Shown: positions 8,010 through 15,829, counted from the stretch's first letter. The stretch: DNA of 15,829 nt from UBA10427 sp003500135 (GCA_963966275.1 CAWZYQ010000087.1:1-15829), one strand, 5' to 3'. Numbers and translations are program-made. The notes: generated from the sequence alone by a model not told the origin.

Positions 8010-8786
8010 ATGGAAAATAATACGCCACTAATATTGGTTACCAACGATGACGGTATCAGCTCAAGAGGTCTGCGCTTATTGATAAGTTTAATGAAAAAAC
8101 TGGGCGAAGTGGTAGTAGTGGCTCCTGATAGTCCGCAAAGCGGAATGGGGCATGCCATCACAGTAGGAAATACACTTCGACTCAATAAATCCGACATATT
8201 TGAAGGAATTGAAGCCTATCAATGTAGCGGAACTCCCGCGGATTGTGTTAAACTGGCCAAACACTGGGCGCTTAAAGACCGAAAGCCCGATCTTGTCGTT
8301 AGTGGAATCAATCATGGCAGTAATACTTCAATCAGTGTCATTTATTCTGGCACAATGTCCGCTGCGCTGGAAGGGGCAATAGAAGACATACCGTCAATAG
8401 GGTTTTCTGTTTGCGATTATTCCCATGAAGCTGAAATGGGCCACGTGCATGACTTTGTGATCAAAATAGCAGAACAAGTATTAAAATATGGTTTGCCGAG
8501 AGGGATAGCCTTGAATGTAAATTTCCCACCGAAAAGAAACGAGCCCATCAAGGGGATAAAAATATGCCGTCAAACCAGAGCCAAATGGCAGGAAGAATTT
8601 GATCGACGTTTTGACCCAACAGGACGCCAATACTTCTGGCTTACGGGTAATTTTGTCAACATGGACAAAGGAGAAGATAATGATGAATATGCCATTGCCA
8701 ATAATTATGCCTCTGTGGTGCCGACGCAATTTGATTTAACAGCTTATCATGCCATACCCATTATAAACAAAGACTGGGATATTTAA
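8010..8786 (+). CDS. surE: 5'/3'-nucleotidase SurE
   Basis: SurE is a metal-dependent phosphatase that acts on nucleoside 5'- and 3'-monophosphates and is linked to stationary-phase survival. The 258-residue chain has TNDDG at 11-15 with metal ligands D13 and D14, VVAPDSPQSGMGH at 36-48 with S44, CSGTPADCV at 72-80, and SGINHGSNTS at 98-107 with N101. The YSGTMSAALEG block (112-122) is also typical. The start three bases after the previous stop is the only ATG that keeps the N-terminal motif at normal spacing. It is the last gene of the ribBA operon and meets the opposing operon after ten bases. In some relatives lpxB is next; that is not so here. Confidence 0.95.
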   Translation: MENNTPLILVTNDDGISSRGLRLLISLMKKLGEVVVVAPDSPQSGMGHAITVGNTLRLNKSDIFEGIEAYQCSGTPADCVKLAKHWALKDRKPDLVVSGINHGSNTSISVIYSGTMSAALEGAIEDIPSIGFSVCDYSHEAEMGHVHDFVIKIAEQVLKYGLPRGIALNVNFPPKRNEPIKGIKICRQTRAKWQEEFDRRFDPTGRQYFWLTGNFVNMDKGEDNDEYAIANNYASVVPTQFDLTAYHAIPIINKDWDI

Positions 8787-8796
8787 GGTCATAATT

Positions 8797-9624
8797 CTAG
8801 AAAGGAATCCTATATTTTACATATAGGTTAAAAGCCGGTATGGACTTGTCAAAGGTGCGGCCATAGCCAGGTATGGAATACACATCCACGGGTTCTTGCT
8901 CGGTGTATTCTATCATTACCCGCAGTCGCAGCCTGAAGCCCATAAAGAAATTATCAAACATCATACCTTCAGATCCCAAAAGCGCCTCCCCCCAAGTTGC
9001 TGACAGACCGGTTCTATCAAATTCATTTCTGAAATTGTTCCAAAATTCACTGCCAATTTCAAAGATACCTCTGTCCGAAAATTGCGCCATTCCATAACGA
9101 ACACCGATATACATGAAATCAACCGGTTTTTTTACCGGGAAGACATAGTCCAATCCCGCCCGGAAATATTGCCCTTCCACCGTGTAACCCTCGGCATTTT
9201 TATAAGTATTCGGAGTATTATTTGCCATGCCTACTTCCAGTGCCAGGGCCAATTTTTCTTTAAACAGCAAATTAATCCCTCCTTCAAATTTCATTTCAGT
9301 CGGCGATATTAACATAAGCAACTTTCCATAATCGACCCATGCTTCTAATGCCAAGGCAACGGGCGGAATTGTATCAGTGTTCGCCTCAACGGCACTATCC
9401 GGCATTGTCTGAGCTACATTATCTGTATTTAAAGTATCTGCCACCACGGCCTCATTGGGACCACCAACAATCGTATCTGCCAATAACTCTGCCCCCGAAA
9501 CACCACCCGTAAGGGTATCAGCTTTTACTTCTATTGAATCCTGCAGAAATTGCATTTCCTGCCCTAAAGAAGGGAAAGGGAAAAAGGACAAAATTATGAT
9601 CGATATGTTAAAAAAATGCTTCAT
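8797..9624 (-). CDS. DUF6048-like outer-membrane beta-barrel protein
   Basis: This 275-residue protein has a signal peptide (hydrophobic residues 6-20, likely cut after G21). A low-complexity acidic linker (about 30-87) follows, with repeated ADT-type triplets and no predicted fold. From about residue 90 it is rich in alternating aromatic strands (YFRAGLDYVF, FMYIGVRYGMAQF, FFMGFRLRLRVM) and ends VKYRIPF, with a terminal phenylalanine as in outer-membrane barrels. The order and wording of these strands match my memory of the DUF6048 family, which has no known function. Its start overlaps the upstream lipoprotein gene by 17 bases. It is the last gene of the minus-strand operon. Confidence 0.7.
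   Translation of the reverse strand: MKHFFNISIIILSFFPFPSLGQEMQFLQDSIEVKADTLTGGVSGAELLADTIVGGPNEAVVADTLNTDNVAQTMPDSAVEANTDTIPPVALALEAWVDYGKLLMLISPTEMKFEGGINLLFKEKLALALEVGMANNTPNTYKNAEGYTVEGQYFRAGLDYVFPVKKPVDFMYIGVRYGMAQFSDRGIFEIGSEFWNNFRNEFDRTGLSATWGEALLGSEGMMFDNFFMGFRLRLRVMIEYTEQEPVDVYSIPGYGRTFDKSIPAFNLYVKYRIPF
8809..8827. repeat. Weak inverted repeat at the end of the DUF6048-like gene
   Basis: CCTATAT (8809-8815) and ATATAGG (8821-8827) form a seven-base-pair stem with a five-base loop, inside the last codons of the minus-strand gene and just beyond the surE stop. Neither strand has a T run directly after it, so a terminator role is doubtful. Confidence 0.3.
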
Positions 9625-10219
9625 AGGTTATTTCATCACTCCGGCATTCTGTGGGGTCGCAGGAAGGATCGGACAGGGAGTCGAAAGAATGATAATCGAC
9701 CAATAAATTAACGGCCTCGATCCGAACTTCGTCAAGCGTAGTGTACACTTCTCGCCGATAGCTTAACCTTAGCGTGTCGATCATATTGAAATAGTCAAAA
9801 TATATCTCCGATATGTCGGCATTCATATTTAAAGGGATCCTAAAAAAATTATTGGTGGTATCCTGAAAAGATTCAAGAAAATTGGCGCCGTCGCCGGTAA
9901 TGCTAACGGTGACCAATCCATTTTCAAAATCCCTCAAAGAGGTTTTGAGACTGTCATTCCATGTACTAAGTTCCTGAATTTCATTAGCCAATTGTAAGCT
10001 GTCATCCCCGGTGAGTGAATCCAACTCAATATTTTTCACTATAATCAAACTATCCAATGAGTCAGTTTCCGTTTCCAGTGTATCAATGATTGATTGTGCC
10101 CTGAATTCCAGATTGATGAATGGTTCTTTGTTAAGTACACCGCAATCGAGACAATCCTCCTCGCAGGAAAGCAATATTGCAGCAACAACAGTCAAAAAAA
10201 TTATGGGCCAGTGCTTCAT
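9608..10219 (-). CDS. Small lipoprotein of unknown function
   Basis: I chose the ATG at 10217-10219 because AAGGAG lies five bases upstream (10225-10230, minus strand), one of the few clear Shine-Dalgarno sequences here, and because it begins a proper signal: MKHWPIIFLTVVAAILLSC with lipobox LLSC, cysteine at residue 19. A longer in-frame start at 10270 would overlap priA and spoil the signal. The 203-residue product has a CEEDCLDCG cluster after the lipid site, a middle region rich in DSL/DSLxxL spacing that could be helical, and a C-terminal beta-like part (LSYRREVYTTLDEVRIEAV) ending near two further cysteines. It may belong with DUF6452-type lipoproteins found beside DUF6048 genes, but I am unsure. 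It overlaps the DUF6048-like gene by 17 bases. Confidence 0.72.
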   Translation of the reverse strand: MKHWPIIFLTVVAAILLSCEEDCLDCGVLNKEPFINLEFRAQSIIDTLETETDSLDSLIIVKNIELDSLTGDDSLQLANEIQELSTWNDSLKTSLRDFENGLVTVSITGDGANFLESFQDTTNNFFRIPLNMNADISEIYFDYFNMIDTLRLSYRREVYTTLDEVRIEAVNLLVDYHSFDSLSDPSCDPTECRSDEITYEAFF

Positions 10220-10224
10220 TCCAA

Positions 10225-10230
10225 CTCCTT
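10225..10230 (-). promoter_or_regulatory. Ribosome binding site that fixes the lipoprotein start
   Basis: The minus strand reads AAGGAG followed by TTGGA and ATG. It is unusually strong for this window and supports the start at 10219 over the in-frame ATG codons further upstream. Confidence 0.7.
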
Positions 10231-10250
10231 TGGGCGCAAATATATAGTTT

Positions 10251-12731
10251 TTAATAAGGGTCAACATCAAATTGGATCAATAATTGACGAAATGTTTTGT
10301 GCTGCTGGATTTCGAATGCGCACTCTTGCAAAAATTTCTTTAGCCGCTTCAAATCCACTTTGTCTCGCGGAAGCCTGACCAGAATTTCCATGAGATAATA
10401 ATTCCGGATTTTTCCAATTACCGGTTCATGTGGCTCTGTCAATAGTGAATGGCCAATTGTCTCGACCATTAATTGGTACAAATGCATTGCCCCCTGCTGT
10501 GCAGGTTTTTTTTGCTTATGTTTAATGGTCAGTTTAATTAAACGAAAAAACGGTGGATATCGAAAAGCCTGTCTTTCACTGATTTCCGATTTATAAAAAT
10601 CTTCGTATTGATTATGGATGATCCACTGGAAAATACGTTGACCAGGATCCGCCGTCTGAATGACCACTTCGCCCTTCTTTTCGCTTCTGCCGGCCCGTCC
10701 GCTCACCTGGGTGATCAGTTGAAAAGTCCGTTCAAAAGACCTGAAATCAGGATAGAACATCATCCTGTCGGCGTCTAAAACACCGACTAATGTAACATTC
10801 TTGAAATCCAGGCCTTTGGTGACCATTTGAGTGCCCACCAGGATGTCAATTTCGCCCTGATCGATACCATCAATTATTTTTTGATAAATACCTTTACTGC
10901 GCGTAGTGTCAAGATCCATGCGCATGATGTTGGCTTCACCAAAAAAAAGTTGGAGATCTTCCTCAACTTTTTCCGTACCAATGCCAATCGTTTTGATCCT
11001 GCTGGAGTTGCATTCCGGACATTTGGTCGGATTATGCTCTTTGAAGCCACAATAGTGACATTTTATTTGGTTGCTATACATGTGATAAGTCAGCGAAACT
11101 GCACACTGGTCACATTTAGGTATCCAGCCACAGTCCAGACAGGTGAGATAATTGGCATATCCGCGCCTGTTTTGGAATATAATGACCTGTTCTTTTCTTT
11201 GTATCGATTCGGCGATGCGTTGATGCAAAACTGGTGAAAGATCACCCTTCATGGTCCTTTCGCGGCGAGACCTCGATATGTCCACTAAATGTATTTCAGG
11301 CATATGGGCCTTACCATATCTTCCCAATATCTTTACAAGTCCCATTTTTCCCGATTGCGCGAGATAATACGATTCAACAGAAGGGGTGGCAGTACCCAAA
11401 AGAATACTGGCATGATGCAATTTGCTTAAATATAATGCCACATCGCGTGCCTGGTACCTTGGAGCCGGATCGAATTGCTTATACGTATTTTCATGCTCCT
11501 CATCTACAATAATTAGGTCAAGGTTGTCGAAGGGAAGGAATATTGCTGAACGTACGCCTACAATAACCGAAAATTTACCGCTGAGAATGCCCCTCCAAAC
11601 CTCCACTCTTTCATTATCGTTGTATTTTGAGTGATACACACCCATTTTATCGCCAAAAGATTTACGAAGTCGCTGGACAATTTGTGTCGTCAAGGCAATT
11701 TCCGGTAATAAATACAGCACTTGCCCCCCTGACTCGATTACGTCGTGTATAAGATTGATATAAATCTCTGTTTTGCCACTTCCTGTTACACCATGCAAAA
11801 GTACGGGTTGGTTCTTTTCGAAATAACTCAGGATTTTGTCTTTGGCAACGGACTGTTCCGGGGTCAATTCGGGTGGCGTATCCATACCTTCTTCCAGATC
11901 ATCAAAACGGCTGACAATCTTTTCGAATGACTCGAATATATTGTTTTTAATTAATGTTTTTAAAGATGATTCTGACAGTTCGGGCCTCTGAAGCGCTGTT
12001 TTAGCAACACCCTGAGCATTGATTGATACCTCTTCAAAAACCGGAACCACCTGAAGGTAAGCCAGCATCCAATTTAATTGCTTTTCTTTATGCTCAAGAT
12101 TATTTAGGGTCTCTTCCAACTTCCCCTTTTCCAAAATACCGGGGTGAATTCGTATATATTTTACTTTTTTTGGCGTATACTTATCCTTTAATGCATCAAA
12201 AATCAGCACGGCCCCCTTGTCAATTAGGGATTTAATAACCCGCACATAAGACTTGATCTGAAGAATTTTTTCTACTTCTTTAAAGCTGAGTGAATCGTTG
12301 TGGTGGAGGGCACTGATCAGCAAATGTTCTTTGTCTGTCAGTATACTTCCCGACTCTACAAACCCGGGATTTAGCTGTATATGCGACTCATTGGAAAGTT
12401 TCAGTCCCGAAGGAAGAGCGTTGTTAAATACCTCACCAATAGTGCACATATAGTATTCCGACATCCAGTGGAATAATTTTAACTGGTATTCGTTCAGGTG
12501 CGGTATATCATCCAGAACATCGATCAGTGGTTTGAACATCTGATCTTCGTCAACATTCCCGGTAAAGCCGGAGATAACCCCAGTTACCACCTTTTGACGG
12601 CCAAACGGGACCACTACCCTGCTTCCAATATCCACATACTCACTTAATTGCTCCGGCACAACATAAGTATAGGCACGCGGTACGGCCAGGGGCACGATTA
12701 CCTCCACAAAAACCTCGGGTGCTTGCAACAT
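10251..12731 (-). CDS. priA: Primosomal replication-restart helicase PriA
   Basis: PriA binds stalled forks and D-loops, unwinds the lagging strand with 3'-5' polarity and reloads the replicative helicase. The 826-residue chain is full length. The N-terminal DNA-binding domain begins VFVEVIVPLAVPRAYTYVVP (8-27) and continues with GSRVVVPFGRQ (36-46). The helicase core has Walker A GVTGSGKT (314-321), DEEH (410-413) and GTATPS (446-451). The eight zinc-binding cysteines are C531, C534, C540, C543, C558, C561, C571 and C574. Helicase motifs GTQMVTKGLDF (633-643) and QVSGRAGR (675-682) follow. The start is nine bases past the stop of the DUF255 gene. A lipoprotein gene follows after 31 bases. 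Confidence 0.96.
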   Translation of the reverse strand: MLQAPEVFVEVIVPLAVPRAYTYVVPEQLSEYVDIGSRVVVPFGRQKVVTGVISGFTGNVDEDQMFKPLIDVLDDIPHLNEYQLKLFHWMSEYYMCTIGEVFNNALPSGLKLSNESHIQLNPGFVESGSILTDKEHLLISALHHNDSLSFKEVEKILQIKSYVRVIKSLIDKGAVLIFDALKDKYTPKKVKYIRIHPGILEKGKLEETLNNLEHKEKQLNWMLAYLQVVPVFEEVSINAQGVAKTALQRPELSESSLKTLIKNNIFESFEKIVSRFDDLEEGMDTPPELTPEQSVAKDKILSYFEKNQPVLLHGVTGSGKTEIYINLIHDVIESGGQVLYLLPEIALTTQIVQRLRKSFGDKMGVYHSKYNDNERVEVWRGILSGKFSVIVGVRSAIFLPFDNLDLIIVDEEHENTYKQFDPAPRYQARDVALYLSKLHHASILLGTATPSVESYYLAQSGKMGLVKILGRYGKAHMPEIHLVDISRSRRERTMKGDLSPVLHQRIAESIQRKEQVIIFQNRRGYANYLTCLDCGWIPKCDQCAVSLTYHMYSNQIKCHYCGFKEHNPTKCPECNSSRIKTIGIGTEKVEEDLQLFFGEANIMRMDLDTTRSKGIYQKIIDGIDQGEIDILVGTQMVTKGLDFKNVTLVGVLDADRMMFYPDFRSFERTFQLITQVSGRAGRSEKKGEVVIQTADPGQRIFQWIIHNQYEDFYKSEISERQAFRYPPFFRLIKLTIKHKQKKPAQQGAMHLYQLMVETIGHSLLTEPHEPVIGKIRNYYLMEILVRLPRDKVDLKRLKKFLQECAFEIQQHKTFRQLLIQFDVDPY

Positions 12732-12740
12732 GAACGCTAA

Positions 12741-14765
12741 TTATTGCTCAATCTGACTCAGGGCCTCCTGAATATTATGCACTGGCAATTTACATGATTT
12801 GTTGTAACAAACATAGATAGTGGTTTTGCCATTAATTGCTTTTCTTTCATGCGTTAGTGGCAACTTTCCTGATCCTGTTCCTCCGGCAACAACCTTATTG
12901 GGTATAAAAGCCTGTTCGAGCTCTGCTCTTTTGGCCTCGTAATCGGTACCAATAAAAACCACCTCTGCCAGTGGCGCTATATTGAGCAGATACTGACTGC
13001 CCCAATAACTCATGTACTGCACATCCGCATTGAGCATGGGCTGCACAAGCCCCATCATCTGATCGGCCATTTCCCTGTAATGATTATCATCCAGCAATGC
13101 CGAAAGATGTATCAGGTTGTCGACCATCATTGCATTGGACGAAGGGATCACATCGTCGAAGATGTCTTTTTTACGGGCAACGAGCTGTTCTGAATCGTGA
13201 CTGGTATAATAGAATAGTTTTTCGCCTTCATCGTAGAATTTATCAATGGCAATATCACACCACTCCTTTGCTTTAACCAAATAGGTTTCATCCAGGGTTA
13301 TCTGGTGCATTTTTATGAGCAACTTAATAAGAGCAGCATAATCTTCCATATATGCTGCAATTTGTGCTTTTCCTTTATTGTGGGTTCTGTAAAGAGATTT
13401 TCCCTTCGATAAATTATCAAAAATGAATTGAAGGTTTTTTTGAGCCATTTCGAAATAGTGCGGCTTTTGAAATACGCGGTATGCATCCAGCAAGCCAATA
13501 TCCATAAGCGCATTCCATGATAGCACCGCCTTATCATCGAGCCCGGGTCGTATACGTTTATTGCGGTATTCCAGCAGTTTTTGCCTGCTTTGTTCAAGAA
13601 GGCCGGCAAAATCCTCCTTATTTATTTCATACCGATCCGAAAATTCTTCAATAGAAAGATGGCGATTAGGAATATTTTTGCCTTCCCAGTTTCCTTCTTT
13701 GGTGATCTGATAAAACCCGCATATGATGTCGGCTTCCTCACCCAGGACATTTTGCACTTCATCGTAATTCCATACATAAAACTTTCCCTCTTCTCCTTCG
13801 CTGTCCGCATCTAAAGCGGAGTAGAAAGCGCCTTCATCACTGGTCATTTCTCTACTAATAAACTGAACCGTTTGGTCTACTACATCTTTAAAATCCTGAT
13901 TGCGATATACCAAATAGCCATCGGCGTACAGACTGAGTAGTTGGGCGTTGTCATACAGCATTTTTTCAAAGTGAGGCGCCAACCACTGACCATCGGTCGA
14001 ATACCGGGCAAAGCCACCTCCTATCTGATCATAAATTCCTCCGAAAGCAATTTGTCTTAATGTATTTTCAAGGTGTTCCGATATTTCGTCATCATTGACA
14101 AAATAGTTGGCGCGAAGAAGAAAATGCCACAATGATGGCATGGGAAATTTCGGCGCCCGGTTATTTCCACCGTACTCCCTGTCAAAATTGGCTTTAAGCG
14201 GACCCACCATTTCCTCGAGTAGTTCTTTCGTATACTCAGCGTTTTTGGGTGTAAGTCCGAATTTCTCCAGGTCGCTTCGGTTTAGTGATTGGCTAAACGC
14301 TTCTGCTGATTCCAGAAGCTTATCTTTATTCTCCGAATAAGCTTTGGCAACACTTTTCAACAATTGATACCAGTTATTTGGCGGAAAATAGGTGCCTCCA
14401 TAAAAAGGCTTTTGATCCGGTGTGACGAATACATTGAGCGGCCAGCCCCCTTGCAAACCCATGATCTGCACTGCCTCCATATAAATTTGATCAATATCGG
14501 GGCGTTCCTCACGATCAACTTTGATACAAACGAAATGCTCATTCATCACTTCGGCTATCTTTTTATTCTCAAAAGACTCACGCTCCATCACGTGGCACCA
14601 GTGACAAGATGAATACCCAATGCTGACCAGCATAGGTTTATCTTCATTTTTCGATTTTTCCAATGCTTCTTTTCCCCATGGAAACCAATGGACAGGATTA
14701 TGTGCATGTTGCAATAAATATGGACTGGCGCTATGTATAAGGGCATTTGCTCCTTTTTGTGTCAT
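12741..14765 (-). CDS. DUF255 thioredoxin-like / six-hairpin protein (YyaL, SPATA20 family)
   Basis: This 674-residue protein belongs to the widespread YyaL/SPATA20 family. It opens with the family signature SPYLLQHAHNPVHWFPWG (14-31; relatives usually have VDW rather than VHW). A thioredoxin-like domain with CHWC follows (C54, C57, in GYSSCHWCHVMERESF), then VDREERPDID and GGWPLNVFVTPD. From about residue 185 the chain is an alpha/alpha six-hairpin region like sugar epimerases, including GGGFARYSTDGQWLAPHFEKM and RIRPGLDDKAVLSWNALM. It has no signal peptide, so it is predicted cytoplasmic. The biochemical activity of the family is not established; redox or sugar-related roles are only guesses. 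Its ATG overlaps the GSCFA stop (ATGA). Confidence 0.92.
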   Translation of the reverse strand: MTQKGANALIHSASPYLLQHAHNPVHWFPWGKEALEKSKNEDKPMLVSIGYSSCHWCHVMERESFENKKIAEVMNEHFVCIKVDREERPDIDQIYMEAVQIMGLQGGWPLNVFVTPDQKPFYGGTYFPPNNWYQLLKSVAKAYSENKDKLLESAEAFSQSLNRSDLEKFGLTPKNAEYTKELLEEMVGPLKANFDREYGGNNRAPKFPMPSLWHFLLRANYFVNDDEISEHLENTLRQIAFGGIYDQIGGGFARYSTDGQWLAPHFEKMLYDNAQLLSLYADGYLVYRNQDFKDVVDQTVQFISREMTSDEGAFYSALDADSEGEEGKFYVWNYDEVQNVLGEEADIICGFYQITKEGNWEGKNIPNRHLSIEEFSDRYEINKEDFAGLLEQSRQKLLEYRNKRIRPGLDDKAVLSWNALMDIGLLDAYRVFQKPHYFEMAQKNLQFIFDNLSKGKSLYRTHNKGKAQIAAYMEDYAALIKLLIKMHQITLDETYLVKAKEWCDIAIDKFYDEGEKLFYYTSHDSEQLVARKKDIFDDVIPSSNAMMVDNLIHLSALLDDNHYREMADQMMGLVQPMLNADVQYMSYWGSQYLLNIAPLAEVVFIGTDYEAKRAELEQAFIPNKVVAGGTGSGKLPLTHERKAINGKTTIYVCYNKSCKLPVHNIQEALSQIEQ

Positions 14766-15733
14766 ATCAATTGTTGTTTTAATATTTGCTTTTCTTCTGA
14801 AATATCTACCTCTTTGCTAAACGCCTCCAGCTGACGCAATGTTTTTTTTACGAATCGTTGATGCTGTGGAGTCCCCGGGAAAAACGGCCGGTGCTGTAGC
14901 GCCTTGATGATTTTTTCCCATCTTCTCATCCATATGAGGCTATCGTTATCGATAAGGGCAGTTTTAAACCTGTCCCAGATGTAATCAACGGCTATGTCAT
15001 TAGGATGCGCCATGTCAGATTTATAGTACCTGTAATCGCGAAGGTCATCCATCATAAGTTCATAGGAAGGAAAGTACTTCAAATTTGTTTTCTTTTCCGT
15101 TAGTTTATGACAGGCCAGCCGTAGTATTGACTTGCTGATTTGATTGGACTCGATCCCTTCTTTGAGGTGCCTGACAGGAGAAACAGTAAGCAAAAATTGA
15201 ACGCCAGGATTAATAGATTCAATAATATTGAATGAGTTCATGCACCATTCCACAATTTCATCGCAGGTCATGTACCGCCTTTTAAAGGTTTTTGATGGCA
15301 TTTTATGGCAATTTGCCACAATTTCACCATGTGGCAGTTCATAAGCTATAGACGTACCCATCGTGAAAATCACCCATTTGGTTTCTTTTATGAATGCAGA
15401 AAACTTGTCGTTTAGTATTTCCAACTTTTTTTTCAACTCTTCCAAAGAGGTGGCAGCCATATCAGAGTGTGTCCAGTAGTGTCGATGGATCCCTTGATTT
15501 TCAAGAAACAATGATCCCGGCCAACTACGATGATAAGAGGCCGTGTTAAGCAGGTGGCAAATGGCTATTGGGTTGTAGATGGTACCGAAAGGATTGTTCA
15601 TCAAATCAAATTTGTATTGCCTTAACTTTTCACCAATATGAAATGAAAAACATGATCCCATCAGCAGTATTTTGTCCTGACGGTTAATTTTGGGTGTGTA
15701 TGATTTTAGATCCAGTTCCGTTCTTAATTTCAT
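14762..15733 (-). CDS. GSCFA-domain protein (SGNH-like hydrolase fold)
   Basis: From the ATG at 15731-15733 the product is 323 residues. The frame is open to a TTG at 15775, but that codon lies on the predicted group II intron boundary and family members begin near MKLRTEL, so I prefer the ATG. Key features are ILLMGSCFS at 22-30, with S27 as the likely nucleophile of the GSCFA motif, NPFGTIYNP soon after, a central block LLTVSPVRHLKEG, and SDMAHPND, where D240 and H243 would complete an SGNH-type site. No signal peptide is visible. GSCFA proteins are common in Bacteroidota, but their substrate is unknown; an esterase or acyl-transfer role is inferred from the fold. It is first in the operon running to the DUF6048-like gene. 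Confidence 0.88.
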   Translation of the reverse strand: MKLRTELDLKSYTPKINRQDKILLMGSCFSFHIGEKLRQYKFDLMNNPFGTIYNPIAICHLLNTASYHRSWPGSLFLENQGIHRHYWTHSDMAATSLEELKKKLEILNDKFSAFIKETKWVIFTMGTSIAYELPHGEIVANCHKMPSKTFKRRYMTCDEIVEWCMNSFNIIESINPGVQFLLTVSPVRHLKEGIESNQISKSILRLACHKLTEKKTNLKYFPSYELMMDDLRDYRYYKSDMAHPNDIAVDYIWDRFKTALIDNDSLIWMRRWEKIIKALQHRPFFPGTPQHQRFVKKTLRQLEAFSKEVDISEEKQILKQQLI

Positions 15734-15774
15734 AATGCAGGTCGATATACGTAAAAATACTGGATAATCGGGCA

Positions 15775-15829
15775 ATCGAGTAGGAAGATAGGGATTATTT
15801 CCCTACCTGTCCTCTCACACCACCGTACG
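15775..15829 (-). mobile_element. 3' end of a group II intron (end of domain V and domain VI), partial
   Basis: Read on the minus strand from the window edge, CGTACGGTGGT looks like the 3' strand of domain V. Domain VI follows. GAG (15816-15814) pairs with CTC (15780-15778) and AGG (15813-15811) with CCT (15784-15782), leaving A at 15781 bulged as the branch point. An apical stem TAGGGA (15805-15800) with TCCCTA (15794-15789) caps it. The sequence then reads GAT, so splicing would occur after 15775, placing the branch A seven bases from the intron end, as expected. The pattern also matches my memory of bacterial intron ends (GTGTGAGAGG ... CCTACTCGAT). The 5' part and any intron-encoded reverse transcriptase lie beyond the window. 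Intron and GSCFA gene share orientation. Confidence 0.75.

Noticed and set aside
8442..8447. CACGTG core inside surE as a possible parS half-site
   Set aside because: The flanks are not symmetrical and do not match the parS consensus; a six-base core occurs by chance. The same holds for CACGTG at 14589-14594.
9350..9540. ADT-type triplets in the DUF6048-like gene as a DNA tandem repeat
   Set aside because: The similarity is at the amino-acid level only, irregularly spaced, and the DNA shows no regular repeat unit.
10220..10270. Longer N-terminus for the lipoprotein starting at 10270
   Set aside because: It would overlap priA, would put 17 extra residues before a good signal sequence, and ignores the strong AAGGAG site before the ATG at 10219.
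15789..15805. Hairpin TAGGGA/TCCCTA near the right edge as a Rho-independent terminator
   Set aside because: It has no T run on either strand and fits better as the apical stem of group II intron domain VI.

Overview
The window looks like chromosomal housekeeping DNA from a member of the Bacteroidota, probably of the Cytophagales type. Reasons: a DUF5683 protein sits between parB and dapB; a GSCFA-domain protein and a DUF6048-like outer-membrane protein are present; starts mostly lack a strong Shine-Dalgarno; and the upstream regions carry TAnnTTTG promoter elements. The order-level placement is inference from gene content.

Layout. (1) 1-1559, minus strand: a peptide-type ABC transporter substrate-binding lipoprotein, cut at its C-terminus by the window edge. 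(2) 1560-1828: a divergent intergenic region with a candidate promoter for the next operon. (3) 1829-5987, plus strand: a tight operon parA-parB-DUF5683 membrane protein-dapB-lepB, ended by a strong intrinsic terminator (5993-6014). It links chromosome partitioning, lysine/diaminopimelate synthesis and signal-peptide cleavage. (4) 6158-8786, plus strand: ribBA, a small secreted protein of unknown function, and surE, with gaps of only 3-4 bases and a TAnnTTTG promoter just upstream. (5) 15733 down to 8797, minus strand: a second compact operon reading GSCFA protein, DUF255/thioredoxin-domain protein, priA, a small lipoprotein, and a DUF6048-like outer-membrane protein. It converges on surE with a 10-base gap.

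The most notable non-housekeeping signal is at the right edge. On the minus strand, 15829-15775 reads as the 3' end of a group II intron: the 3' strand of domain V, then a domain VI hairpin with a bulged branch-point A, then a GAT 3' end. The intron points the same way as the GSCFA operon and ends about 41 bases before the GSCFA ATG. The rest of the intron, and any reverse transcriptase, would lie outside the window.

I found no tRNA, rRNA, CRISPR array, insertion sequence, phage gene or recognisable defence system. Apart from the intron tail, the less understood items are the secreted protein between ribBA and surE, the lipoprotein/DUF6048 pair, and a long insert in the signal peptidase.
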